Of a stretch of DNA of 64,000 nucleotides, positions 38,949 through 46,738 are shown piece by piece. Under the pieces are notes generated by a model. The model saw nothing but the letters and a program-made list of their open reading frames with translations, ran no database searches and had not been told where the DNA came from. Each line of letters starts with the position of its first letter. Positions within the stretch are counted from its first letter, which is position 1. Origin of the DNA: Vulcanimicrobiota bacterium. GTDB taxonomy: Bacteria > Vulcanimicrobiota > Vulcanimicrobiia > Eremiobacterales > Eremiobacteraceae. A program made the position numbers and the translations under genes. The stretch spans positions 18,146-82,145 of the forward strand of contig JABCYQ010000012.1 of assembly GCA_013290125.1 (NCBI GenBank), given 5' to 3'.

Positions 38949-40111
38949 CGCGCGTTGGGCAGCGTCGGCGGAAGTGACGGATCGAATTCCGGCGCAGGGT
39001 CGCCGCCGCGATAGTGCGCGAGGAGCGCGCGCGCGATCCGGTCAGCCGCCTTACCGTCGCCGTACGGGTTGCTAGCCTTGGCCATCGCGTCGTACGCCGC
39101 GCGATCGTCGAGCAATTCGTTGAGCGTTCTCGTCACGAGCGCTTCGTCCGTTCCCACGAGTCGCAGCGTGCCGGCCGCCACACCTTCCGGCCGCTCGGTG
39201 ACTCGCCGCAACACCACGACGGGTCTGCCAAGACACGGCGCTTCCTCTTGCAGTCCGCCCGAATCCGTCGCGATCAACGTGGAGCGGCCGATCGCAGCCA
39301 CGAGCGCGCGGTACGACATCGGCTGCACGAGCCGGACGCGCGGCACTCCATCGAGCGTCCTTCGTACGACTTCGACCACCGCGGGATTCGGATGCACGGG
39401 CCACAAGAGTGTGAGATCGTCGTGCGCTTCTACGACGGACTTCAGCGCTCTGCAGATCGCCTCCATCGGCGCGCCGAGATTTTCGCGCCGATGGGCTTCG
39501 ACGAAGAGCAGTCGCTTCGTCTGTATGTGCGGCGCGTCGCCCGGCTGCAATCGCGCGTGCACCCACAGAAACGCGTCGATCACCGTATTGCCGGTGACGA
39601 CGATGGAAGAAGGCGCCTTGCCTTCAGCGAGCAGATTCGCTTTGGCCGTGGGAGTCGGAGCGAAATGGTGCGTCGCGATCACGCCGGTCAAGCGCCGGTT
39701 CATCTCCTCGGGAAAAGGCTCGTAGATCGTGTCGGTGCGCAGCCCAGCCTCTACGTGGCCGACGGGTATCTTCTTATAGTATGCGGCTAACGCCGACGCG
39801 GTCGACGTCGTCGTGTCGCCGTGCACGAGGACGACATCGGGGCGCGCGTCGTCCAACACGCTCGCCATCCGCTCGAGCACGCGCGTCGTGACGTCCGTGA
39901 GCGTCTGGCCTTCGGTCATCACCGCGAGATCGTACTCGGGGGTCACGCCGAACAGCCCGAGCACTTCGTCCAGCATCTCGCGGTGCTGCGCGGTTGCGAC
40001 TGTGATGCATGCGATGCCGGCATCTGCCGAAAGCCGGTGGACGAGCGGTGCCATCTTCACTGCGTCGGGGCGCGTGCCGAACACGACGCAGACGCGCAGT
40101 TTCTGATTCAA
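38945..40111 (-). CDS. wecB: UDP-N-acetylglucosamine 2-epimerase (non-hydrolysing)
   Basis: 388 residues, a GT-B-like epimerase producing UDP-ManNAc. Motifs: VVFGTRPDAVKMAPLV (the family has GTRPE; here Asp), LVHGDTTTSTASALAAYY, VGHVEAGLRT, PFPEEMNRRL, VEAHRRENLG, IATDSGGLQEEAPCLG. The start is TTG at 40111, overlapping the wecA stop (TTGA); the extra open frame before it is the wecA end in another frame. A mnaA/wecB homologue also sits next to atpI in Bacillus. Confidence 0.93.
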   Translation of the reverse strand: MNQKLRVCVVFGTRPDAVKMAPLVHRLSADAGIACITVATAQHREMLDEVLGLFGVTPEYDLAVMTEGQTLTDVTTRVLERMASVLDDARPDVVLVHGDTTTSTASALAAYYKKIPVGHVEAGLRTDTIYEPFPEEMNRRLTGVIATHHFAPTPTAKANLLAEGKAPSSIVVTGNTVIDAFLWVHARLQPGDAPHIQTKRLLFVEAHRRENLGAPMEAICRALKSVVEAHDDLTLLWPVHPNPAVVEVVRRTLDGVPRVRLVQPMSYRALVAAIGRSTLIATDSGGLQEEAPCLGRPVVVLRRVTERPEGVAAGTLRLVGTDEALVTRTLNELLDDRAAYDAMAKASNPYGDGKAADRIARALLAHYRGGDPAPEFDPSLPPTLPNAR

Positions 40112-41277
40112 AATAGGTGCGGGCCACCGGGTCGCGCGAGAACCAGCACGATGGCGCAAAGCGCTCCGCATACCGCGTAGATCACGTTGACGGCGGCGCG
40201 CTGCGAAAGGCCGAGATCCAGCAGGCGGTGATGCGTGTGGCTGCGATCGGCCGCGAACAGCGGCGTGCCGGCGCGCAACCGTTTGACGATCACGTTCGCG
40301 GTGTCGAGGATCGGAAACGCTAAGATGATGAGGAACGGCACGACGAGCGAGATCGCGATCGCGCCCTTTGCTTTGCCTTCTACGGCGGCACTGGCGAGTA
40401 CGAACCCGATGAAGAGCGATCCGCCGTCACCCATGAAGATGCGCGCCGGGTTGTAGTTGAACGGCAGAAATCCGGCCGCGGATCCCGCGAGGGCGGCCAT
40501 CGTGATCGCGACGAGATATTGCCCCTTCCAGATCGAGACGACGAGCATCGTGAGCGACGAGATCAGGGTGACGCCGGCCACGAGCCCGTCCAGGCCATCG
40601 AGGAAATTGATCGCGTTCACCATGCCCATGTACCAGAAGATCGAGAACGGCACGGCGAACCAGCCGAAATCCACGAGCCCGAAGTGAGGCACTTTCAGTT
40701 GGTCGATGGTGAAGCCGTACATGACGACCGCAACGAGCGAGACCACGAGCTGCGCCAGGAACTTATGTCGCGGGCGCATCGCCATGATGTCATCCCACAA
40801 CCCGACGCCCATCATCAACGTTCCGCCGAACAACAGGCCGATGAGATGCGCGAGGTCGGGCGTATCCAAGTAGTGATGGATGACGTACGAATGCGTCAGC
40901 GCGAAGTTCAGGGTGGTGAACAGCGCGAGCATGAAACCCAAGAAGATCGCGATGCCGCCTAGTCGCGGCGTTGGCTCGGTGTGCACGCGGCGATCGCCGT
41001 CGGGCTCGTCGAACACGCCGACGCGAAATGCCATGCGGCGCACGAGCGGCGTGACCACGGCGCATGCGACCGCCGCGAGCACGAACGTTATCGCGCACAG
41101 CCAGCCGATGTCGACGTTGCCGGGCAGCGACTGGATGCCTGGCGCTGCGTGGTGGACGACGGCCGTTTTGATGTTGGGCCGACCTTTATGGTCCGCTGGG
41201 GCAAGAGTTGCTTGCCCTACTACGCGGTCCGCCGTGGAAAGCGATGCTTGCCCTATTACGACCGCGGCAGCGATCAC
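40108..41277 (-). CDS. wecA: Undecaprenyl-phosphate GlcNAc-1-phosphate transferase (WecA/TagO family)
   Basis: 389 residues, about eleven membrane helices. Family motifs: RVHTEPTPRLGGIAIFLGF, GLWDDIMAM, NAINFLDGLDGLVAGV, FMGDGGSLFIGFVLA and the basic HTHHRLLDLG loop. It starts a lipid-linked glycan by placing GlcNAc-1-P on undecaprenyl phosphate. The start is GTG at 41277 (GTGA overlap with the deaminase gene). No other start codon lies between it and the first conserved helix. As a result it has a non-conserved N-terminal extension of about 55 residues, partly encoded by a palindromic repeat (41176-41256). Confidence 0.93.
   Translation of the reverse strand: MIAAAVVIGQASLSTADRVVGQATLAPADHKGRPNIKTAVVHHAAPGIQSLPGNVDIGWLCAITFVLAAVACAVVTPLVRRMAFRVGVFDEPDGDRRVHTEPTPRLGGIAIFLGFMLALFTTLNFALTHSYVIHHYLDTPDLAHLIGLLFGGTLMMGVGLWDDIMAMRPRHKFLAQLVVSLVAVVMYGFTIDQLKVPHFGLVDFGWFAVPFSIFWYMGMVNAINFLDGLDGLVAGVTLISSLTMLVVSIWKGQYLVAITMAALAGSAAGFLPFNYNPARIFMGDGGSLFIGFVLASAAVEGKAKGAIAISLVVPFLIILAFPILDTANVIVKRLRAGTPLFAADRSHTHHRLLDLGLSQRAAVNVIYAVCGALCAIVLVLARPGGPHLF
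41176..41256. repeat. Palindrome-rich repeat inside the 5' end of wecA
   Basis: It contains GGGCAAG-AGTTG-CTTGCCC (a 7-bp perfect stem), a second GCTTGCCCTA about 40 bases away, and GACC-TTTAT-GGTC following GGGCC, which resembles the GGGCCGAC-TTTAT-GTCGGCCC core of the dispersed element. Translated, it gives the duplicated VIGQASLSTADR / VVGQATLAPADH. Confidence 0.65.
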
Positions 41278-41708
41278 GAGAACCGGTCCACTTGTATCTG
41301 CGCCTCGCGGAACATCGCGACGGCCAAGTCGTCGGGATACGGATCATCGTAGACGACGCGCGTTATGCCGGCGTTCACCAACAGCTTCGCGCACGTCAGG
41401 CACGCGCTAGCCGTGCAATAGAGCGTGCTGCCCGAGATCGCGACGCCGTGCCGGCTGGCTTGGACGATCGCGTTCTGCTCGGCGTGCGTCGATCGCGCGC
41501 AGTGGCCGTGCAGCATGTCGCCGCCGTCGGTGTGATCGCAGTGGCGTAATCCCACCGGCGCTCCGTTGTAGCCGGTCGTGAGGATCCGCTTGTCCTTCAC
41601 GATGATCGCGCCGACGGAGCGGCGCGAACACGTGGAGCGCGTCGCGACCGCGCGGGCGATCGCCATGAAGTAGGCATCCCACGATGGCCGCGCATTGGCC
41701 GCCGTCAC
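41274..41708 (-). CDS. Deoxycytidylate deaminase (dCMP deaminase / ComEB family)
   Basis: 144 residues. Zinc motif: H75-A-E77 in STHAEQNAI and C103/C106 in TASACLTCAK (usually P-C-x-x-C; here A-C-L-T-C). RSVGAIIVKDKRILTTGYNGAPVG is the dCMP/ComEB signature, read here in pieces. It converts dCMP to dUMP for thymidylate synthesis. The start is GTG at 41708, overlapping the upp stop (GTGA). Confidence 0.92.
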   Translation of the reverse strand: MTAANARPSWDAYFMAIARAVATRSTCSRRSVGAIIVKDKRILTTGYNGAPVGLRHCDHTDGGDMLHGHCARSTHAEQNAIVQASRHGVAISGSTLYCTASACLTCAKLLVNAGITRVVYDDPYPDDLAVAMFREAQIQVDRFS

Positions 41709-42424
41709 GTCGCTCGGCCGCCTTGCGCCTCTGGCTTGCGGCCGTGCGTCTCAGGCTTGCGCCCGGCGCCGCGCCCGAACAGCCGGTCGCCCGCATCACC
41801 TAAGCCCGGAACGATATAACCGTGCGCGTTGAGATGCCGATCGAGCGCGCATGTGAAGACCTTGACGTCGGGATGCGCTTCGGCCACGACGCCGCATCCT
41901 TCCGGCGCGGCGATCAGCGTGATGACCACGATGTCCGTCGCGCGCGCGCCGCGATCGATGAGCAGATCGATCGTCGCGACCGCGGAGCCGCCCGTGGCGA
42001 GCATCGGATCGAGCACGAACGCGCGCCGGCCGCGCAGGTCGTCGGGCAGATTCGCATAGTATGCCACCGCTTGGAGCGAATCCGGATCGCGATACATGCC
42101 GACATGCGCGACTTGCGCTTGCGGCATGAGCGCATGGAAGCCCGGCACGAGACCGAGCCCGGCGCGGAGGATCGGCACGAGCAGCGGAACGCTTACGAGC
42201 GACTTCGCCGCCGCCCAATCGACCGGCGTCGCGACGCGCGTCTCGCGCGTTTCGAGATCGGCGGTTGCCGGGTACGCAAGCAGCGTCGCAAGCTCCGTGC
42301 ACAGTTCGCGGAATTCTTTATGCGATGTGGCGGCATCGCGCAGTCTGCCGAGCTTGTCGTCGACGAGCGGGTGCGAAAGCACCGTGAGATTGGGGAACTC
42401 GCGCGGCTCCACGATTTGCGTCAC
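41705..42424 (-). CDS. upp: Uracil phosphoribosyltransferase with a short repetitive C-terminal tail
   Basis: 239 residues. UPRT motifs: LTVLSHPLVDDKLGRLRD, VPILRAGLGLVPGF, VGMYRDP, the PRPP loop FVLDPMLATGGSA, and the uracil-binding GYIVPGLGDAGDRLFG. Family members normally end there. Here about 20 residues follow with the near-duplicate GRKPETH / GRKPEAQ, encoded by a short direct repeat. The start is GTG at 42424. It salvages uracil to UMP. Confidence 0.95.
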   Translation of the reverse strand: MTQIVEPREFPNLTVLSHPLVDDKLGRLRDAATSHKEFRELCTELATLLAYPATADLETRETRVATPVDWAAAKSLVSVPLLVPILRAGLGLVPGFHALMPQAQVAHVGMYRDPDSLQAVAYYANLPDDLRGRRAFVLDPMLATGGSAVATIDLLIDRGARATDIVVITLIAAPEGCGVVAEAHPDVKVFTCALDRHLNAHGYIVPGLGDAGDRLFGRGAGRKPETHGRKPEAQGGRAT

Positions 42425-42441
42425 TCCCGTTCGCGCGTGCG

Positions 42442-43695
42442 CTACGGCACGCCGAATTGCGACGTCAGCTCGTACACGCGCGAGCGCAACGCATTGACGC
42501 GCGCGCGGCTGTTCATGTCGTCCATCGCGGCGATCATGATCGCGCCGATCTCGCGCATCTCCGTCTCCTTCATTCCGCGCGTGGTCACGGCGGGTGTGCC
42601 GACCCGCACGCCGCTCGCGACCGAGGGCGGATTCTTATCGAAGGGTATCGTGTTCTTGTTGACGGTCACGCCGATCTCGTCCAGATAGACTTCCACATCT
42701 TTGCCCGTCAGGCCGCGCGACGAGACGTCCACGAGCATGAGGTGATTGTCGGTTCCGCCGGTCACGATGCGCACGCCGCCGGCTTGCAGCGTTTCCGCCA
42801 GGGTGCGCGCGTTTACGACGACCTGCCGCGCGTATTCCGTGAACTCCGGACGCTGCGCTTCGGCGAACGCGACGGCTTTGGCCGCGATGATGTGCATGAG
42901 CGGCCCGCCCTGGATGCCTGGAAACATCGTCTTTGAGATTCCTTTGCCCAGTTCGCCGTTGCACATCACGACACCGCCGCGCGGTCCGCGCAGCGTCTTG
43001 TGCGTGGTCGTGGTGACGTAGTCGGCGTGGCCTACAGGAGACGGATAGAGGCCGGTGCAGACGAGACCGGCGACGTGAGCGATGTCGGTGAAGAGCAGCG
43101 CTCCTACCTCGTGCGCGATGTCGGCGAACGCTTTCCAATCCACGCTCCGTGAGTACGCGCTCCACCCGGCCACCAGCATCTTGGGCTTTCGTTCGCGCGC
43201 AATGGCGCGGATCGCGTCGTAGTCGAAACGCTCCGTCTTGGCATCCACCATGTACGGCACGACGTCGTACAGCTTACCACTGAAGTTGACTTTGCTGCCG
43301 TGCGTGAGATGGCCGCCGTGATCGAGCGCCGTGCCCATGATGACGTCGCCCGGTTTGAGCGCCGAGAAGTAGACAGCCATGTTGGCCTGGGCGCCCGAGT
43401 GGGGTTGCACGTTCCCGTACTCGACGCCGAATAGTTGCTTCAGCCGCTCCATCGCCAAGTTCTCGACGACGTCCACGTGTTCGCAGCCGCCGTAGTAGCG
43501 CTTGCCCGGATAGCCTTCAGCGTACTTGTTGGTCAGCACGCTCCCCGCCGCTTCGCGGACCGCGGCGCTGACGTAGTTTTCCGATGCGATCAGCTCAAGA
43601 TTCTTGCGTTGGCGATCTTCTTCTTTGACGATGGCGTCATAGACCGCCGGATCTTGCGCTGCGAGGATACCGGCCTCGAGCAGGCGCGCGTTCAC
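42442..43695 (-). CDS. glyA: Serine hydroxymethyltransferase
   Basis: 417 residues. The PLP lysine is K233 in [14 protein letters not shown]. Other hallmarks are [24 protein letters not shown] and [10 protein letters not shown]. It interconverts serine and glycine with tetrahydrofolate. The start is GTG at 43695, overlapping the rpiB stop (GTGA). The order rpiB-glyA-upp matches Bacillus. Confidence 0.97.
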   Translation of the reverse strand: MNARLLEAGILAAQDPAVYDAIVKEEDRQRKNLELIASENYVSAAVREAAGSVLTNKYAEGYPGKRYYGGCEHVDVVENLAMERLKQLFGVEYGNVQPHSGAQANMAVYFSALKPGDVIMGTALDHGGHLTHGSKVNFSGKLYDVVPYMVDAKTERFDYDAIRAIARERKPKMLVAGWSAYSRSVDWKAFADIAHEVGALLFTDIAHVAGLVCTGLYPSPVGHADYVTTTTHKTLRGPRGGVVMCNGELGKGISKTMFPGIQGGPLMHIIAAKAVAFAEAQRPEFTEYARQVVVNARTLAETLQAGGVRIVTGGTDNHLMLVDVSSRGLTGKDVEVYLDEIGVTVNKNTIPFDKNPPSVASGVRVGTPAVTTRGMKETEMREIGAIMIAAMDDMNSRARVNALRSRVYELTSQFGVP

Positions 43696-44174
43696 TCGCT
43701 CTCGCCCCGCGCGGCGGTGGCCGTCTGATCGTAGTCGTCGAGCTCTTTGACGCGGCGCTCATGCCGGCCGCCCTCGGCTTCGGTTTCGAGCCAGACGTTC
43801 AGACACTCCACCACCATCTCCCAACCGGTGAGGCGCTCGCCGAAGCAGATGATGTTCGCATGGTTGTGTTGGCGGCTGAGGCGCGCGGAATACGGTTCGC
43901 CGATACAGACGGCGCGCACGCCGTGCACTTTGTTGGCCGCGATCGCGATGCCGAGACTCGAACCGCACACGAGCACCCCGCGCTCGAATTCGCCGCGCCC
44001 GACCGCTTCGCCGACTTTGAAACCAATGGGCGGATAGTCGACCGGGTCGGTGGAGTAGGTGCCGAAGTCCACGACTTCGTGTCCGAGTTCGCGCAAGCTC
44101 GCGGCGATCTGCGTCTTATAGAGGAAGCCCGCGTGGTCGGCGCCGACGGCGATGCGGAAGTGTTTTGCGCTCAT
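43692..44174 (-). CDS. rpiB: Ribose-5-phosphate isomerase B
   Basis: 160 residues. RpiB/LacAB motifs: [40 protein letters not shown] (the family usually has CGTGIG; the catalytic Cys is kept), [14 protein letters not shown] and [11 protein letters not shown]. It interconverts ribulose and ribose 5-phosphate. It follows the phosphatase gene by 12 bases. Confidence 0.94.
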   Translation of the reverse strand: MSAKHFRIAVGADHAGFLYKTQIAASLRELGHEVVDFGTYSTDPVDYPPIGFKVGEAVGRGEFERGVLVCGSSLGIAIAANKVHGVRAVCIGEPYSARLSRQHNHANIICFGERLTGWEMVVECLNVWLETEAEGGRHERRVKELDDYDQTATAARGESE

Positions 44175-44186
44175 ATATTAGGGTCG

Positions 44187-44696
44187 CTACGTTCGCTTGC
44201 GTCTGTGGGAGCGACCTTTTTGACCGGTCAATGCGGCGACGATTTTCGGCATGCCCTTCGCGAGTTGTTCGCGCACGTCGCGATAGTCCGACTCGCTTCC
44301 GCCGTAGGGATCCGGAATATCTCCCATGCCGGTGGCGTCGTCGAAGCTGACGATCTTCGCCTTCGCTTCGGGGAAGAAGCGGTGGAGATAGTCGCGATGG
44401 CGATCGCTGACGCAGACGACGAGCGAGGAACTGGCGATCAAGTCACGCGATACGGGCTGCGCGCGATGCGCGTCAAGGGATAACCCGATCGACTCAGCTT
44501 GCCGCCGTGCGCCGGTCTCGGCAGACAGACCTTCGATCGCCGCTGTGCCGCAACTCTCAACCAACGCGTCGACTTCGGCCTCGCGCAACGCCGCCTGCGC
44601 CATGACTTGCGCAAGCGGACTCCTGCAGATGTTGCCGCTGCACACGAAGAGTAGACGAACGGGATCTCCAGTCACCGGCCGACCGTTCGTATCCAC
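44187..44696 (-). CDS. Low-molecular-weight protein tyrosine phosphatase family protein
   Basis: 169 residues. The P-loop is CSGNICRS (C19, R25, S26) and the general acid lies in DIPDPYGGSE. Bacillus YwlE, encoded at the equivalent position before rpiB, is an arginine phosphatase with Thr in place of I23. The Ile here points to the ordinary tyrosine-phosphatase type. The start is GTG at 44696. It has a basic C-terminal tail (GRSHRRKRT). Confidence 0.9.
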   Translation of the reverse strand: MDTNGRPVTGDPVRLLFVCSGNICRSPLAQVMAQAALREAEVDALVESCGTAAIEGLSAETGARRQAESIGLSLDAHRAQPVSRDLIASSSLVVCVSDRHRDYLHRFFPEAKAKIVSFDDATGMGDIPDPYGGSESDYRDVREQLAKGMPKIVAALTGQKGRSHRRKRT

Positions 44697-44755
44697 AGCG
44701 CGCGTGACCTATGGTGCGGTTAGGAGAACGCACTCGGCGCGCAGAACGCGCCCGC

Positions 44756-45496
44756 ATGAAGCTCTGCTGCAGCACCGCGGCGTTTGGTCGCGCGATAGAC
44801 CTGGGCGAGCTCACGCAGTTGGAGTGGATCGACGCCTGCGCCAACGATCTGGACGTCGACGGCGTCGAGTTCGACGGACGATATTTCCCACGCACGGACG
44901 ACGACTATCTCGCGCAGTTGAAGAAGCTCTGCGCGGATCGATGCCTAACCGTGGCCTGCGTGCGTTCGCCCGTGGCGCTTGGCGGTGCGGATGTCGATGC
45001 TTCGCTGCTAGAGTTTCTGCCCTGGATCGCGCACGCGGCCGGGCTGGGCTCGCCGCTGCTGCGTTTTTCGTGCGCTGGCGTACCAGACGGATCGCCTGGC
45101 ATCGCGTGGCGCGAACTGATTCGCGGTTTGAAAGCGGTGTGCGTCGACGCCAAAACCGCGAATATCACGCTCGCGCTCGAACGCGGTGAACAGGGATCGC
45201 TGGTCTCCACGCCTGCCGATATCAAACGCGCACAGAAAGAGTGCGACTCCGCGTGGCTTCGCACCGCAACACGCGCGGAGGATCTAATCGGCGCGGATGG
45301 CGCCGAGTACCGCGCGCTCATCGATGAGACTCTGATCGTGACCGCGCAGTCGGGTGATCGGCAATCCAGTAAGGCCGTTGAAGAACTTAGTTACCGCGGA
45401 TTCGTCTCGATGTGTGGATGCTTCGAACCGTCCAGCGCCGCGGACCTCAAAGCGATTGTCGCCGCGTGGCGCGAATCGACCGCGCCAGTACTCTAA
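44756..45496 (+). CDS. TIM-barrel sugar isomerase/epimerase-like protein (AP endonuclease 2 superfamily)
   Basis: 246 residues. The alternating pattern and segments such as MKLCCSTAAFG, DLDVDGVEFDGRYFP, LRFSCAGVPDG, TLALERGEQGSLV and YRGFVSMCGCFEPS suggest a xylose-isomerase-like barrel. Metal-ligand Glu (VEFDG, ALERG) are present but the set is incomplete by eye. Substrate unknown. The ATG at 44756 was chosen; an upstream ATG at 44711 adds a basic, non-conserved stretch. It is divergent from the phosphatase gene. Confidence 0.6.
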   Translation: MKLCCSTAAFGRAIDLGELTQLEWIDACANDLDVDGVEFDGRYFPRTDDDYLAQLKKLCADRCLTVACVRSPVALGGADVDASLLEFLPWIAHAAGLGSPLLRFSCAGVPDGSPGIAWRELIRGLKAVCVDAKTANITLALERGEQGSLVSTPADIKRAQKECDSAWLRTATRAEDLIGADGAEYRALIDETLIVTAQSGDRQSSKAVEELSYRGFVSMCGCFEPSSAADLKAIVAAWRESTAPVL

Positions 45497-45613
45497 GGTC
45501 TTATGTGATAGGGCGCCAGTTCTTCCACTTGTGGTGGGGAGACTCTGGCTGGGGCTGGAGAGCGCGGCGCGCGACTTCGACAGCAGAAATCGGTCCTCTT
45601 AAAAGTAGCGACA

Positions 45614-45646
45614 AAGAAGGGGCCGGCATAGGGCCGGCCCCTTCTT
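45614..45646. terminator. Intrinsic-terminator-like hairpin (variant of the dispersed palindrome)
   Basis: A 14-bp perfect stem AAGAAGGGGCCGGC / GCCGGCCCCTTCTT with an ATAGG loop. It is flanked by A-rich and short T-rich ends, so it could act in both directions. It lies 118 bases after the isomerase-like gene and could end its transcript, or one arriving on the minus strand. Confidence 0.65.
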
Positions 45647-45888
45647 CGCGATCGAGCTCCCCATTGAGCCGTTGCCTGCCGGAGATTCGAACCCGCTTTA
45701 GCAGGTGGGTGCTGACCCAAGCGCCGGAAGGCTTCCCTCTTCGAGGAGGGCTTGCTCAAGACGCCCGGAGTTCGGCTCCCTCTCGTGTTGTTTGTGGTTC
45801 AAACACGAGACAGGCTGACGCACACCGCAGGGAGCGCAAGCGCGCTTTAGGGCTCCACCCTAACATGGCGCGATTACAAAAACAAGTC

Positions 45889-45917
45889 TTGACAAATGCG
45901 ACCGGAATAAGTTAGAT
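45889..45917 (+). promoter_or_regulatory. Promoter of the CPBP protease gene, probably giving a leaderless mRNA
   Basis: A perfect TTGACA (45889-45894), a 17-base spacer, and TTAGAT (45912-45917). The expected start point (about 45924) coincides with the ATG at 45926, so the transcript would have essentially no leader and no ribosome-binding site. Confidence 0.6.
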
Positions 45918-45925
45918 GACGGGCA

Positions 45926-46669
45926 ATGATCAACGCTTCGGTCGCGACGCTGATGCAGCACCTGCTCTTCTTGTTTATCCTGGTTGTCGCTCCTATTTGG
46001 GATTTGTACGCCACCCCGAGGTTGAAGCGCGATCCCAGTTCCGAACGGAAAATTCACTACTATAAAACGATTTGCACATGGCTCTGGATCGCCAGTGTGA
46101 TCGCAGTTGCCTCCGTCGGCTTCCGCCCGCTGTTCACTATCGGCCCTTCGCCCGCCGATATCTCCTGGCTATTGTTACGCGCTTGGGTTCGCTACGTGGT
46201 CGAAGCACTGATCGCGATCTTTGTCGTCATTTCTGTAGTGCTTCCCGTCGGCATCGTGATCTGGAAGAAGTTGACGAATCGGCCACGCAAGTTTTCTTCT
46301 GCTGCCGCGCTGGAATCGCTCAGCTACTTCTTACCCGCGACCTGGGCAGAACGCCGCTGGTGGGTGCTCGTCAGCGTCTCAGCGGGAGTTTGCGAAGAAA
46401 CTCTCTTCCGCGGCTTCATGCTGCACTACTTACACGTTTTTCCCTGGACGCTGAATCTCACGCTGGCTCTGCTGATCTCCTCAGTTGTTTTCGGACTTAA
46501 TCATCTCTATCAGGGTGCCGTCGGTGTGGCGGGGACTGCGATCACCGGCTTCCTCATGGGTCTCCTATTTCTGCTGACCGGAAATCTTCTGCTCCCGATT
46601 ATCCTCCATGCCGTGATCGATCTGCGCATGCTTGCAATACTGCGGCCTCCGGCTGAGTGCGCGCGTTGA
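45926..46669 (+). CDS. CPBP-family intramembrane glutamic protease (CAAX protease-like)
   Basis: 247 residues with about seven to eight membrane helices. Motif 1 is GVCEETLFRGFML (E157, E158, R162), motif 2 SSVVFGLNHLYQG (H193), motif 3 ILHAVIDLR (H228, with Asp where Asn is usual). These are the residues of Rce1/Abi-type glutamic proteases. Targets of bacterial members are mostly unknown; some confer bacteriocin self-immunity. The gene is visibly poorer in GC than its neighbours (several 60-base lines near or below 52%), which suggests later arrival. Confidence 0.85.
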   Translation: MINASVATLMQHLLFLFILVVAPIWDLYATPRLKRDPSSERKIHYYKTICTWLWIASVIAVASVGFRPLFTIGPSPADISWLLLRAWVRYVVEALIAIFVVISVVLPVGIVIWKKLTNRPRKFSSAAALESLSYFLPATWAERRWWVLVSVSAGVCEETLFRGFMLHYLHVFPWTLNLTLALLISSVVFGLNHLYQGAVGVAGTAITGFLMGLLFLLTGNLLLPIILHAVIDLRMLAILRPPAECAR

Positions 46670-46738
46670 CACGATAATTGCGGTCGAAATCGAGCAACGT
46701 CAAGGGAGGTTGGCTCAGCGCTCCCCAATCTCAAACCC

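Larger units (their letters stand above)
45497..45925. other. Structured 429-base intergenic region with tRNA-T-arm-like motif
   Basis: No supported gene. From left: an intrinsic-terminator-like hairpin (45614-45646), then dense complementary segments. GAGCCG (45666-45671) pairs with CGGCTC (45773-45778). CCTGCCGG (45675-45682) pairs with CCGGAAGG (45724-45731) with one mismatch. CCCTC/GAGGG flank a small loop at 45735-45750. TCTCGTGTT/AACACGAGA forms a 9-bp stem at 45781-45810. On the minus strand, GCGGGTTCGAATCTCCGGC looks like a tRNA T-arm, but the stem does not pair correctly. This could be a degraded tRNA 3' end or an unknown RNA. Confidence 0.4.

Noticed and set aside
41176..41277. Frameshift or misassembly at the start of wecA
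   Set aside because: The frame is open to a GTG that overlaps the upstream stop exactly like its neighbours, and the odd residues are explained by a palindromic repeat.
45660..45780. tRNA gene (minus strand), suggested by GCGGGTTCGAATCTCCGGC
   Set aside because: The T-stem needs GCGGG to pair with CTCCG, which fails at two positions; no acceptor partner lies at the right distance. A possible UCA-type anticodon loop on the plus strand at 45797-45803 has no T-arm downstream.
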